From Candidatus Methanomethylicus oleisabuli (lineage in GTDB: Archaea; Thermoproteota; Methanomethylicia; Methanomethylicales; Methanomethylicaceae), in assembly GCA_001717025.1 (NCBI GenBank), contig MAGU01000075.1, forward strand, positions 1-35,471: a DNA stretch of 35,471 bases. Reading direction: 5' to 3'. Both the position numbers and the translations under genes were made by a program. Shown piece by piece: positions 25,815 through 32,390 of this stretch; position 1 is the stretch's first letter, and every line of letters starts with the position of its first letter. The notes beneath the pieces are model-generated. The model made no database searches. It had not been told where the DNA came from and was given only the letters and a program-made list of their open reading frames with translations.

Positions 25815-26081
25815 CGTGTCTCGTTCAATCTATCGGCGCTCCCTCGAAGCGTACCTAGCCTGTTCAGCGCCAACGACCGCGATCGCCCTCCCCTCATCGC
25901 CAAGCATGGCAAGCCCTCCGTATATCAGGCACCTTCCCGTCAAGGCGGTGGGCGGCGCCCCCTACTTCGACAACCGCCTCTGCGTACGCTGCCTCCCATA
26001 GAAACTCCATCGTTGGGGTGGGTCTTCCTCGCCTAATCATAGCCGCCTAACGTTAGGATGTGGGGCAGACCTCCGGTTTTA
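25815..26081. other. Intergenic stretch, possible gene remnant on the minus strand
   Basis: No intact gene. On the minus strand two adjacent frames look faintly coding: MEFLWEAAYAEAVVEVGG... from near 26010, stopping near 25904, and another frame ending in GGLAMLGDEGRAIAVVGAE. Together they could be a small broken gene, but I recognise no family and the plus-strand frame in the same place is no better. Confidence 0.25.
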
Positions 26082-26082
26082 G

Positions 26083-26196
26083 CCCTATATAACTAGGAAA
26101 TGTGGAGGTCAAGCCCGATGAACCGAACCCTCGCTGAAGGAGTGGTCGCGGATCAAAGCCACGCCTCAAATGTCGGGGGCATATTGCTGTGCCCCC
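26083..26196 (+). ncRNA. Candidate short transcript: TATA box, Shine-Dalgarno-like site and GC-rich hairpin
   Basis: A good TATA-like box (CTATATAAC, about 26084-26092) stands 130 bp before the promoter of the CcdA-like gene. It would start RNA near 26110. GGAGGT (26103-26108) lies 9 nt before an ATG at 26118 that opens a 67-codon frame of odd composition running into the next gene. A strong 7-bp hairpin (GGGGGCA at 26175-26181 with TGCCCCC at 26190-26196) follows. The stretch could be a small RNA, a small gene or a leader; I cannot choose. Confidence 0.25.
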
Positions 26197-26219
26197 TTGA
26201 ATTTAGTAACTGCCCTGAC

Positions 26220-26230
26220 CTTTTTATTAA
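26220..26230 (+). promoter_or_regulatory. TATA box of the thioredoxin-CcdA gene
   Basis: TTTTTATTAAG at 26220-26230 would start transcription near 26252, giving a leader of about 30 nt that contains the GGGGA ribosome binding site at 26270-26274 before the GTG start at 26282. Confidence 0.5.
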
Positions 26231-26281
26231 GCTTAAAAGGAACCACCATTCCAATACTTCTATCAATATGGGGAATGATGC

Positions 26282-27382
26282 GTGTCTACGTCGCCCAAAT
26301 CTCTGCATCTGCCGTGGGTAGTTGTGGCGTCGCTTCTCTTGATGCTGGCGTTCTCCCCCGTCTGGATGCCATCAGGGTCGGCTGCCCCTGAACTCACTGC
26401 CACGCAGAGCATACTCGCGGCCAATGAGGCTGGCGAGGCGGGCGTCCCACAGTGCCTATACTTCTTCTATGACAGCGGATGCACAGACTGCCAAGAGGTC
26501 AAGGCATTCCTTGAGTCGCTTGAAGCGAACAGCACCTGGCTGACCGCCCACTACTTCGAGATCCGCAACTACTCTAACTGGCAACTGATGGTCGACTTCT
26601 ACCGCTCCAAGAACATTAGCACCTTCGAGGTGCCTGTCGTCTTCATCGGGAACGAAGTCCTGATCGAGGCAGCGAACATCAAAACGAGTCTTCCCCTGCT
26701 GCTCGCGAACAAAACAGGATGGATGTGCCCATCATTAAACTCGACGATACCTGATTATGAGCCGCCATCCACGCCGCCACTGACGATAATCTTCGGGATG
26801 GCATTCGCCGACTCCCTCAACCCTTGCGCAATATCCGTCCTGCTGCTCTTGGTCGTGACGCTTTCAGTCTCCTCGAGGTCGGTCATCAGGACCGGCGCAG
26901 CATATATCATGGGCAACTTCGTGGCATACTTCCTGATAGGGGTGGGCCTCTTCTCCACCCTTAACATGTTCAGGCTTCCGGAGTACACCTCCAAGGTCGT
27001 TGCCGTCCTAGCCATAGCCGTCGCCATCTTCTCGCTATTCTCGAAGCTACCCAAGCAGACTAGACCCGTTATAAAGAAGATCATCTCCGCCATCACATCG
27101 CCATATGTGGCATTCGTCGCAGGGGCGGTGATCTCGGTCATAGAGCTCCCCTGCTCTGGCGGTCCTTACTTCCTTGCGCTTACGCTGATGAGCCAGTACT
27201 TGATGAGCCAGTCCGAAGTGCTGGGTTACCTCTTGATTTACAACCTGATCTTCGTCCTTCCACTAATCGCCGTCCTCATATTCTATTTTGCAACGAAGTC
27301 CGTCAGCATCCCACGGAACTACATAAGGTACGCGTCCGCAGCAATCATGATTATTATGGGGATCGCATTATTCCTCATCTAG
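26282..27382 (+). CDS. Thioredoxin-like domain fused to CcdA/DsbD-type membrane domain
   Basis: A 366-residue protein combining an exported thiol domain with a membrane electron carrier. Residues 11-35 form a signal or anchor helix. A thioredoxin-like fold follows with YDSGC67TDC70QEVKAFL and the conserved cis-Pro region STFEVPVVFIG (113-123). From about 172 there are six membrane helices with the two CcdA-type cysteines in DSLNPCAISVLL and SVIELPCSGGPYFLALTL. Proteins of this kind carry electrons from cytoplasmic thioredoxin across the membrane to exported thiols; the fusion supports that. The start is GTG 26282 with GGGGA 7 nt upstream. It stands alone, with tRNA-Val downstream. Confidence 0.85.
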   Translation: MSTSPKSLHLPWVVVASLLLMLAFSPVWMPSGSAAPELTATQSILAANEAGEAGVPQCLYFFYDSGCTDCQEVKAFLESLEANSTWLTAHYFEIRNYSNWQLMVDFYRSKNISTFEVPVVFIGNEVLIEAANIKTSLPLLLANKTGWMCPSLNSTIPDYEPPSTPPLTIIFGMAFADSLNPCAISVLLLLVVTLSVSSRSVIRTGAAYIMGNFVAYFLIGVGLFSTLNMFRLPEYTSKVVAVLAIAVAIFSLFSKLPKQTRPVIKKIISAITSPYVAFVAGAVISVIELPCSGGPYFLALTLMSQYLMSQSEVLGYLLIYNLIFVLPLIAVLIFYFATKSVSIPRNYIRYASAAIMIIMGIALFLI

Positions 27383-27510
27383 TCAGGCGCATCTTTCAAT
27401 AAAAACGCATCTTGAAACGGATTAAAGTTTGATCCGCAGGCACCTGCCTCATCTTGCGGCTGGCAAACAAAAGATTAATTTGATACCGCCATGCTGTTTT
27501 ACTGACGCAT

Positions 27511-27588
27511 GGGCCGGTCGTCTAGTCTGGTTAGGATACTGCCCTGACACGGCAGTGGTCACCGGTTCGAATCCGGTCCGGCCCACCA
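27511..27588 (+). tRNA. tRNA-Val (anticodon GAC), CCA encoded
   Basis: The acceptor stem pairs GGGCCGG (27511-27517) with CCGGCCC (27578-27584). The anticodon arm CTGCC-CTGACAC-GGCAG gives anticodon GAC (valine). The T arm contains GGTTCGAATCC. Discriminator A and CCA are encoded at 27585-27588. A T6 run close downstream (27595-27600) would end transcription. The last 20 nt also form the left repeat of the integrated element. Confidence 0.97.
27569..27588 (+). repeat. Left attachment repeat (tRNA-Val 3' end)
   Basis: This 20-nt sequence (starts GAATCCGG, ends CCCACCA) covers the 3' half of the T arm, the 3' acceptor strand and CCA. It is identical to 32348-32367 and the match stops on both sides (C versus A before it, TAC versus CCA after it). 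Confidence 0.9.
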
Positions 27589-27665
27589 TACATCCTTTTT
27601 TGTCATCCCCGCCATCACCCGTTGAAAAAAGTTTCATCAAAAAATATCCCCAAGACGCCAGTTCA

Positions 27666-28480
27666 GTGGGCGGTACCGTACGCGGAGGAGGGCTCGAGGG
27701 CTTTGTCCAATTCTGCGAGGTGGACCGCGGTCTGAAGCGCGTGACGGCGATGAACCACCGGATGCTGATCCTGAGGGTCCTCGCCAGGTGCGGAGGGGAG
27801 CCTGACACTGAATGCATAAGGTCGTTCCTGGCGGGCATAACGAACCGCAACTACCGGAACAACTACGTCAAGTCTCTGAGGGTCTACTTCAGGGACTACA
27901 TGCACGAAGGCGGCCTCGTGGGGTCGTTCAGGCTGACGGAGGGGGACGCCTGCCCGCCGAGGCTCTTCACAAAAGACGAGCTCAGGAGGTTCTACGGCGC
28001 GCTGGACGGCCCCGAGGAGCGTGCCCTCTTCCTGCTCTACGCGGCGACCGGGAGGAGGCGGATGGAGGTGCCTGCGCTCAGGCTGGAGGATGTCGACTTC
28101 GGGAAGCGGATGCTCCTGCCCAACAGGAACAGCAGCACGAAGCACACGTGGTATTCCTTCTACAACGGGGAAGCTGCACGGGCGCTCGATGAGTGTATGG
28201 CCATAAGGAGGAAGAAAAACGACTTTCTCTTCACCCTCAACTCGCAGAAGAAGGACTACATACTCGCCGGGGCGCAGGAAAAGACGGGGCTCGGCATCAC
28301 CCCCCGCGTGCTGCGCTTCTGGTTCGCCAACGAGATGGCGAGGCTCGGCGTGCAGGACAGGTTTATCGACGCCTTCCAGGGGAGGTCCCGAGGAAGGTCC
28401 TGGCGAGGCACTACACCGACTACTCCATGGAGACCCTGAAGCGGATCTACGACAAGGCGGGGCTGAAGGTGCTGGAGTGA
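27666..28480 (+). CDS. int: Tyrosine recombinase/integrase of the element, frameshifted near its C-terminus
   Basis: This protein would catalyse integration and excision at tRNA-Val. The first frame runs from GTG 27666 through a SAM-like N-domain (IRSFLAGITNRNYRNNYVKSL) and the catalytic domain with first Arg in ATGRRRMEVPALRLEDVDF, a candidate Lys in SSTKHTWYSF, and TPRVLRFWFANEM where the usual HxxR reads RxxR. At the GGGG run 28379-28382 the frame breaks; adding one G restores VPRKVLARHYTDYSMETLKRIYDKAG with the catalytic Tyr and a stop at 28480, about 271 residues. GTG 27666 lies about 26 nt after a TATA-like AAAAAATATCC (27636-27646), fitting a leaderless start. Without the shift the product would lack the nucleophile. 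Confidence 0.8.
28454..28473 (+). repeat. 20-bp direct repeat, copy 1 (integrase 3' end)
   Basis: A 20-nt sequence beginning AAGGCGGGGC inside the last codons of the integrase is repeated exactly at 29051-29070. The interval between them contains the tandem 19-mers and the small membrane protein gene. Confidence 0.85.
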
Positions 28481-28599
28481 AGCCTCCCCTCAGTCATTAC
28501 TGCGTATTCCCTGTTGACCTCGATCCCCGTGCACGCCCTCCCCAGCTCCGATCTGGGCCTCGGGGGACAGGGCAAGGACGGGCCTGAAGATTCTTGATT

Positions 28600-28637
28600 A
28601 TTGTTATAAGTCTGCAATATTGTTATAAGTCTGCAAT
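28600..28637 (+). repeat. Two tandem 19-bp repeats upstream of the small membrane protein
   Basis: Two identical, directly adjoining 19-nt units (28600-28618 and 28619-28637; core GTTATAAG, ends TCTGCAAT). Each unit contains a TATA-like core. The second would place a transcription start near 28652, 11 nt before the ATG of the next gene. They are likely promoter plus operator or a recent local duplication. Confidence 0.8.
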
Positions 28638-28662
28638 AAAGATATAGTGATAAGGATAAAAA

Positions 28663-28899
28663 ATGCTACTGCAACAGATAATGACCCCTACAATAGGGCA
28701 ACTTGCTTGGTCGCTGGTTGGCGGGACATTGCTCCTACCCGTGATTTGGTTCATCGTTGCAATATTGTGCTGCATCTGGGTTTACAGAGACGCGGAAAAA
28801 CGAGGAATGAGCGGGGTATTGTGGCTCATTGTCGTGCTGATTATAGGTATCATTGGACTAATAATATACTTGATTGTCAGAAAGGGCAAAAAGACATAG
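28663..28899 (+). CDS. Small two-to-three-helix membrane protein, PLDc_N-like
   Basis: The 78-residue protein has membrane segments at about 14-40 (LAWSLVGGTLLLPVIWFIVAILCCIWV) and 50-71 (SGVLWLIVVLIIGIIGLIIYLIV), with a polar loop YRDAEKRGM between and a basic tail RKGKKT. The W-Y-D-RG-S-LW...G-IG-IIYLIVR pattern resembles the short PLDc_N-type membrane domain. AAGGAT lies 6 nt before the ATG. It sits between two copies of a 20-bp repeat inside the element. Immunity, toxin or envelope roles are all possible; none is supported directly. Confidence 0.6.
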   Translation: MLLQQIMTPTIGQLAWSLVGGTLLLPVIWFIVAILCCIWVYRDAEKRGMSGVLWLIVVLIIGIIGLIIYLIVRKGKKT

Positions 28900-29050
28900 C
28901 CGACCGGACAGCCGCCACCGCCGTAAAAAGATCCATCCTATTTTTTTTTTATTTCATTATGATGAGATATGGGCAAAAAGGAAATCCGTTAGAGGTTGGC
29001 ATTGAATATTATCTGATGCGCCTCATTCCCTCTGCCCCCGCTCCATTAAT

Positions 29051-29070
29051 AAGGCGGGGCTGAAGGTGCT
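29051..29070 (+). repeat. 20-bp direct repeat, copy 2
   Basis: This is an exact copy of the integrase 3' end segment at 28454-28473, placed just outside the 3' end of the DNA methyltransferase gene. Flanks differ on both sides. Confidence 0.85.
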
Positions 29071-29073
29071 TTC

Positions 29074-30129
29074 CTAGATCCTCTTCACGGCAACTAGCCC
29101 ATCTATCAACCGCCTTATTGGTGCAGTGGGGGGCTTTACCCTCTCGAGCCTTGCCATTGCCATCTCGACGTAATTGGGGTTCAGGTCGCACCCTAGGTAC
29201 CTCCTCCCCAAAGCCTTGGCCGCGCAGAGTGTCGTGCCGGAGCCTGAGAACGGATCGAAGACAATGCCTCCGGGAGGGCATGAAGAGAGGATGGGCTTTA
29301 TGCACAGGTCGGGAGGATAGATTGCGAAGTGGGGGCCGTGGAATGGTTTGAGGGTCACGTCCCAGACGTCGCCTGGGTTTGCGCCCTTTGGATTTGGGAG
29401 TTTCCTCCGGGCGAAGTGGCGGATTATGTCTGAATCGCGCTTAGGCTGTCCGGACGATAGGTACAGCTGAGCTTTTCCCTTACCATAGCCTGAACACTCC
29501 ATTCTCTCACGCGTGCTTTGCTTTATTGGCACCCTGATTGCGTCTAGATCATAGTAGTAGCGACGGGACTTTACGAAGTGGTAGACGTACTCGTACGCTG
29601 AGGTGAGCCTGTCCATTACGGAGGATGGGAGGTGGTTCCGTTTCCACCAGACATTCTTGTTTCGGAGGATCCACCCGTCCTCCTGCATGGCGATCATGAC
29701 GCGCTCTGGGATGCCTAGGAGTTGTTTGTGCTGGAGCCATTTGCTGTCTGAGATCAATCCCCAATCCCTGTTATTTGGCATCGTCTGCAGGCCTGGCCAC
29801 TTGATGGCTTTGCCTTCCTTCTGTGGCCCTCGGGTATTTGACCCAAAGTAAGAGTCGCCGATGTTCAGATAAAACGAGCCGCTATTTTTGAGCACCCTCT
29901 TAATCTCGTGGAATGTGCACGACAAACGATGGATATACTCCAAGGGGTGACACTCGAGCCCAATCTGCCCATCGACGCCATAATCCCTTAGATTCCAGTA
30001 CGGAGGGGGTGTCATTACGAGATCCACGGATCCGGTGGAAAGCGACTGGATGAATGAGAGGCACTCGGAATGGACGTTGACGTCGACTGGCATGTCGCAT
30101 ACAATCCGATTCGAGCCCTCGCCAATCAC
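29074..30129 (-). CDS. DNA methyltransferase, beta-class (N4-cytosine/N6-adenine), altered SPPY motif
   Basis: The motif order is IV then I, as in beta-class enzymes. Motif IV is DLVMTPPPYWNLRDYG (about residues 36-51 from GTG 30129); the family normally has SPPY, so the Ser is Pro here. Motif I is FDPFSGSGTTLCAAKALG (291-308) followed by YLGCDLNPNYVEMA. Between them lie the target-recognition segment (about 95-270) and FHGPHFAIYPPDL. GTG 30129 is favoured because a TATA-like CTATAAC (30151-30157) lies about 26 nt upstream; ATG 30093 is the alternative. No restriction endonuclease is recognisable beside it, so it is an orphan methyltransferase or a relic of a restriction-modification pair. 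A single T-to-C change would explain the Pro. Confidence 0.8.
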   Translation of the reverse strand: MIGEGSNRIVCDMPVDVNVHSECLSFIQSLSTGSVDLVMTPPPYWNLRDYGVDGQIGLECHPLEYIHRLSCTFHEIKRVLKNSGSFYLNIGDSYFGSNTRGPQKEGKAIKWPGLQTMPNNRDWGLISDSKWLQHKQLLGIPERVMIAMQEDGWILRNKNVWWKRNHLPSSVMDRLTSAYEYVYHFVKSRRYYYDLDAIRVPIKQSTRERMECSGYGKGKAQLYLSSGQPKRDSDIIRHFARRKLPNPKGANPGDVWDVTLKPFHGPHFAIYPPDLCIKPILSSCPPGGIVFDPFSGSGTTLCAAKALGRRYLGCDLNPNYVEMAMARLERVKPPTAPIRRLIDGLVAVKRI

Positions 30130-30440
30130 GCTGGAACATGCGCATGGAGGGTTATAGCAATTTACCAACAGTGTGCTGGTGGTGAGATGAAAGTATATTT
30201 CATATGTGTGCGCACCTTCTATCCATATACATAATATGTTAATGTTAGAGTCGGCGGGGGGAGGGGGTGATGGTGCAATCACCATAGATTTTACAGTCTG
30301 TTCAGCATATTGTAAACCGCAGATAATGCTTCTCAGCCTTTTTTGACCCTCCCCCTGGCTGGACGGCGACCGGGCGGGGCGGCACTCAGGGTCATGGGAC
30401 TTTGTTAAATGGTTGGAGGTTTTACTCCGGAGCAAAAAAG
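30130..30440. other. Intergenic region upstream of the DNA methyltransferase
   Basis: No supported gene. It contains the minus-strand TATA-like box at 30151-30157, a G-rich run near 30253-30268 and a T6 run near 30339-30344. The methyltransferase frame is open on into this region, but its translation there is low-complexity and unlike the family, so I do not include it. Confidence 0.45.
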
Positions 30441-30878
30441 CTAAGCCCGCTCGAGGAGGAGCCGGGCGAAGTATGACTGCCAGGACAGGGATATGTAGCG
30501 GGCCATGACCTTAGAGAGCCCTGCGGAGCGGAGGTCCCAGCCGCAGTAGTAGGCGAGGTGGGCGGGCTCGAAGCCGTAGAATGAGGCAAGCTCGGATGCC
30601 CTGAGGTGCCTGAGGAAATGCACACCTGCGTTGCGCTCGTGGGCGGGAACTTTGGCGCCGTGGACGAGCTGCGGGTCTATCCCGTACGTCAGGCATGCGA
30701 AGGCCTCTGAGGCGTAGCTGTGGAGGGTCTGCCGGGTGAAGGGGAAGGCGAGCTCCGGACCCCGAACTATGAAATAGTCGAGGAGCAGGCCGCGACCGGC
30801 ATCCTTGACACTTCTTCGCCCATACTTTGCACCGCTGAATACTGTGTCACTTTCGCCTAATTTCTGCTCCCTGACCAT
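30441..30878 (-). pseudogene. C-terminal fragment of a second tyrosine recombinase
   Basis: The 145-residue frame ends with recombinase hallmarks: HFLRHLRASELASFYG (about 87-102; HxLRH box), YYCGWDLRSAGLSKV and the Tyr segment MARYISLSWQSYFARLL (about 125-141). The first catalytic Arg region (TGxRxxE) is missing, so only about half the catalytic domain is present. It differs clearly from the integrase at 27666. It is either the remnant of an older integration or a shortened recombinase-like protein kept for another use. A short inverted repeat stands directly upstream of its ATG. Confidence 0.6.
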
Positions 30879-31208
30879 CAGAACGACATCGTTCCGGGGG
30901 CGGCCGGGCAGGGATTCAGTTTCGGGAGGGGGTGAGAGAGCGAAAGAATAATGCAGACTTTCTTAAATATTAATTAACTATTCCATAAATAAACGTATTA
31001 TATTACACATTTTTATCATTTTTTTATTAAAAAAGTTCACTAAAAACCAAAGACTTTAAATCGCAGCGATTCGAATGATGATTTGTGGTCAGGAGGGTTG
31101 CACATGCGACCCGTTATGGTCTTTCGACCATACCTGGCTGCATCTTTTTGTTTCAAATAAAAAAAGTATAGAATACGTTATAATTATCTTAACAACTTAT
31201 TTTGAACC
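30879..31208. other. AT-rich intergenic region with hairpins and an 18-codon frame
   Basis: This stretch contains a 14-bp inverted repeat (GAACGA-CA-TCGTTC, 30881-30894), a long AT-rich zone (30957-31070) with the TATA-like CTTTAAATC near 31052-31060, an 18-codon frame at 31104-31160 preceded by AGGAGGG, and a perfect 7-bp hairpin (31115-31132) inside that frame. The TATA-like GTTATAATTA at 31177-31186 is about 26 nt from the DUF3800 ATG. Confidence 0.5.
31104..31160 (+). CDS. Possible 18-residue leader peptide
   Basis: ATG 31104 follows AGGAGGG (31090-31096) by about 7 nt, and the frame MRPVMVFRPYLAASFCFK ends at TAA 31158-31160. A perfect hairpin, TATGGTC (31115-31121) with GACCATA (31126-31132), lies within it and a T5 run follows at 31145-31149. 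A TATA-like box sits upstream near 31052. This could be a small translated leader or chance; the peptide has no known relatives that I recognise. Confidence 0.25.
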   Translation: MRPVMVFRPYLAASFCFK

Positions 31209-31955
31209 ATGTATTTGTTGTATATGGATGAATCAGGCGATCCCGGTCAATTCACTAAAGGGCAGAACACATTTGTGTTAGGGGGCTTGGCAGTTCACGA
31301 AGGACAAGTTCGCATTTTGACCGACCGTATGAACGCAATGCAGGAAGCATTCTTTCCTGGAATAAAATTAGCGATTCCGTTCCACGCAACTGAACTGCGA
31401 GCAGGTAAAGGCTGCTTCGATAAAATGCCTGCAGAAAAAAGAAATAAAATTTTTGATGCAATATATGACATCATAAGTTCCATGCGTTTTCCATACCTGC
31501 TGACCTTCGCTACTGCGATAGACATCAGCTCGGTGGAAAACCCTTAACAAGCACTTCATGACGTATTCGAAGACGTGTGCACCAGATTTAATTTCTTCCT
31601 AATCAGGGAACATAAATCTGATCATCCAAATAAAGGGCTTCTACTCATTGACCAAGCCCACACGCCGCATTACCGCCAATTCATTGACGATTTCCGCAAG
31701 TCAGGGACAAAATATGGCTCTGTTAACCATGTGATAGACATCCCTTATTTCGCTGGCAGGCATGATACACGGGTGCTGCAGTTAGCTGATTTTTGTGCTT
31801 ATGCCGTATTCAGATATTACGAAAATAATGATACCCAATACCTCAATAAAATCATCAAGTGCTTCGACAAACGGCCAACTCTAGGAGTGCTCGATGGCTT
31901 AAAGCATATCACTAAAAATATACCATGCGCATGCCTTGCGTGTTCAATGCGATGA
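31209..31955 (+). pseudogene. DUF3800 protein interrupted by one in-frame TAA
   Basis: The first part, MYLLYMDESGDPGQF..., carries the DESG motif of DUF3800, a family with a predicted RNase H-like fold that is common on phages and mobile elements. It stops at TAA 31545-31547. The same frame continues without shift as QALHDVFEDVCTRFNFFLIREH..., then LLIDQAH and RVLQLADFCAYAVFRYYEN, the C-terminal family segments. Full length would be about 248 residues. The lesion is a single nonsense codon; CAA, GAA or AAA would mend it. Start ATG 31209 is about 26 nt from a TATA-like box (31177-31186). The gene is more AT-rich than its neighbours, suggesting separate origin. Function of the family is not established. 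Confidence 0.8.
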
Positions 31956-32176
31956 TGTCGTCATTCAAACCAAATAACCGTTCGTTTACCGCTCCTGTGA
32001 TGCGAGCAAATCAGCATGATTCGGTTATGCCAAGGTAGGATTGTGCGCTGCTGGTGCATGGGCTACCGCATTGTTCGCCCGCTCATCCGAGCACCCTGAG
32101 CCCTGCATCCTGTGCTCTGCCTCCAGACCGCTAGGTTCTTGTCCCGCCGGGGCGAGTATACCCCTGAGGGATCAGT
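31956..32176. other. Short intergenic region before the RHH gene
   Basis: I see no gene. GAGGG at 32166-32170 is the likely ribosome binding site for the ATG at 32177. No clear TATA-like box has the right spacing. Confidence 0.4.
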
Positions 32177-32390
32177 ATGCCGAAGAGGGGCTACAGGTCG
32201 ATGACGCTCCCAACGAAGCTCTACAGGGAGCTGGCCAGGTGCGCGGACAGGTACGGTACGACCTGCCCCGGAGCTGGTCAGGTGCCTGCTCGACATTATG
32301 GAGGGGGATGCAGTTTTTGATGAAACTTTTGCGGCAAAAGTTTCTGAGAATCCGGTCCGGCCCACCACCATCATTTTTGACGTATTCTAA
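32177..32390 (+). pseudogene. Ribbon-helix-helix regulator, frameshifted, running through the right att repeat
   Basis: ATG 32177 (GAGGG 6 nt upstream) reads MPKRGYRSMTLPTKLYREL..., an Arc/CopG-like beta strand plus helix. At CCCC 32266-32269 the frame breaks; removing one C gives CPELVRCLLDIMEGDAVFDETFAAKV, the second helix, and continues through the att repeat (SENPVRPTT) to TAA 32388-32390, about 70 residues in all. Such proteins usually control element genes or act as antitoxins. The last residues are encoded by the att repeat and the chromosome beyond it, so the C-terminus depends on the integration site. Confidence 0.5.
32348..32367 (+). repeat. Right attachment repeat of the element
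   Basis: An exact 20-nt copy of the tRNA-Val 3' end. The bases beyond it (ATCATTTTTGACG) include a T5 run that could have been the original tRNA terminator before insertion. Confidence 0.9.

Larger units (their letters stand above)
27569..32367. mobile_element. Integrated element of about 4.8 kb in the tRNA-Val 3' end
   Basis: The final 20 nt of tRNA-Val are repeated exactly at 32348-32367, and a tyrosine integrase gene starts about 80 bp inside the left repeat. That is the classic signature of site-specific integration into a tRNA gene, with the tRNA kept whole. Cargo: integrase, small membrane protein, DNA methyltransferase, second recombinase fragment, DUF3800 gene and a ribbon-helix-helix gene. 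No replication or virion gene is seen. Base composition changes inside: the 30950-32000 stretch is clearly AT-rich compared with the GC-rich integrase. Several genes are broken, so the element is probably no longer mobile by itself. Confidence 0.85.

Noticed and set aside
26100-26200. Archaeal C/D box small RNA
   Set aside because: A GATGAA and a CTGA are present 12 nt apart, but no matching C' and D pair is found at proper spacing.
27449-27850. Minus-strand frame of 133 codons containing MVGRTGFEPVTTAVSG
   Set aside because: It is the antisense of tRNA-Val and the integrase; this is the familiar false protein from tRNA complements.
27812-28192. Plus-strand 126-codon frame inside the integrase
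   Set aside because: Low-complexity Gly/Arg/Gln translation in the wrong frame. Only the later part of another frame (after 28383) is real integrase.
28600-28637. Start of a CRISPR array
   Set aside because: Only two units, directly adjoining, with no spacers and no cas genes.
31545-31547. Pyrrolysine codon in the DUF3800 gene
   Set aside because: The interrupting codon is TAA, not TAG. Several genes in the window (treS-mak, the CBS gene, mtaA) use TAG as an ordinary stop.
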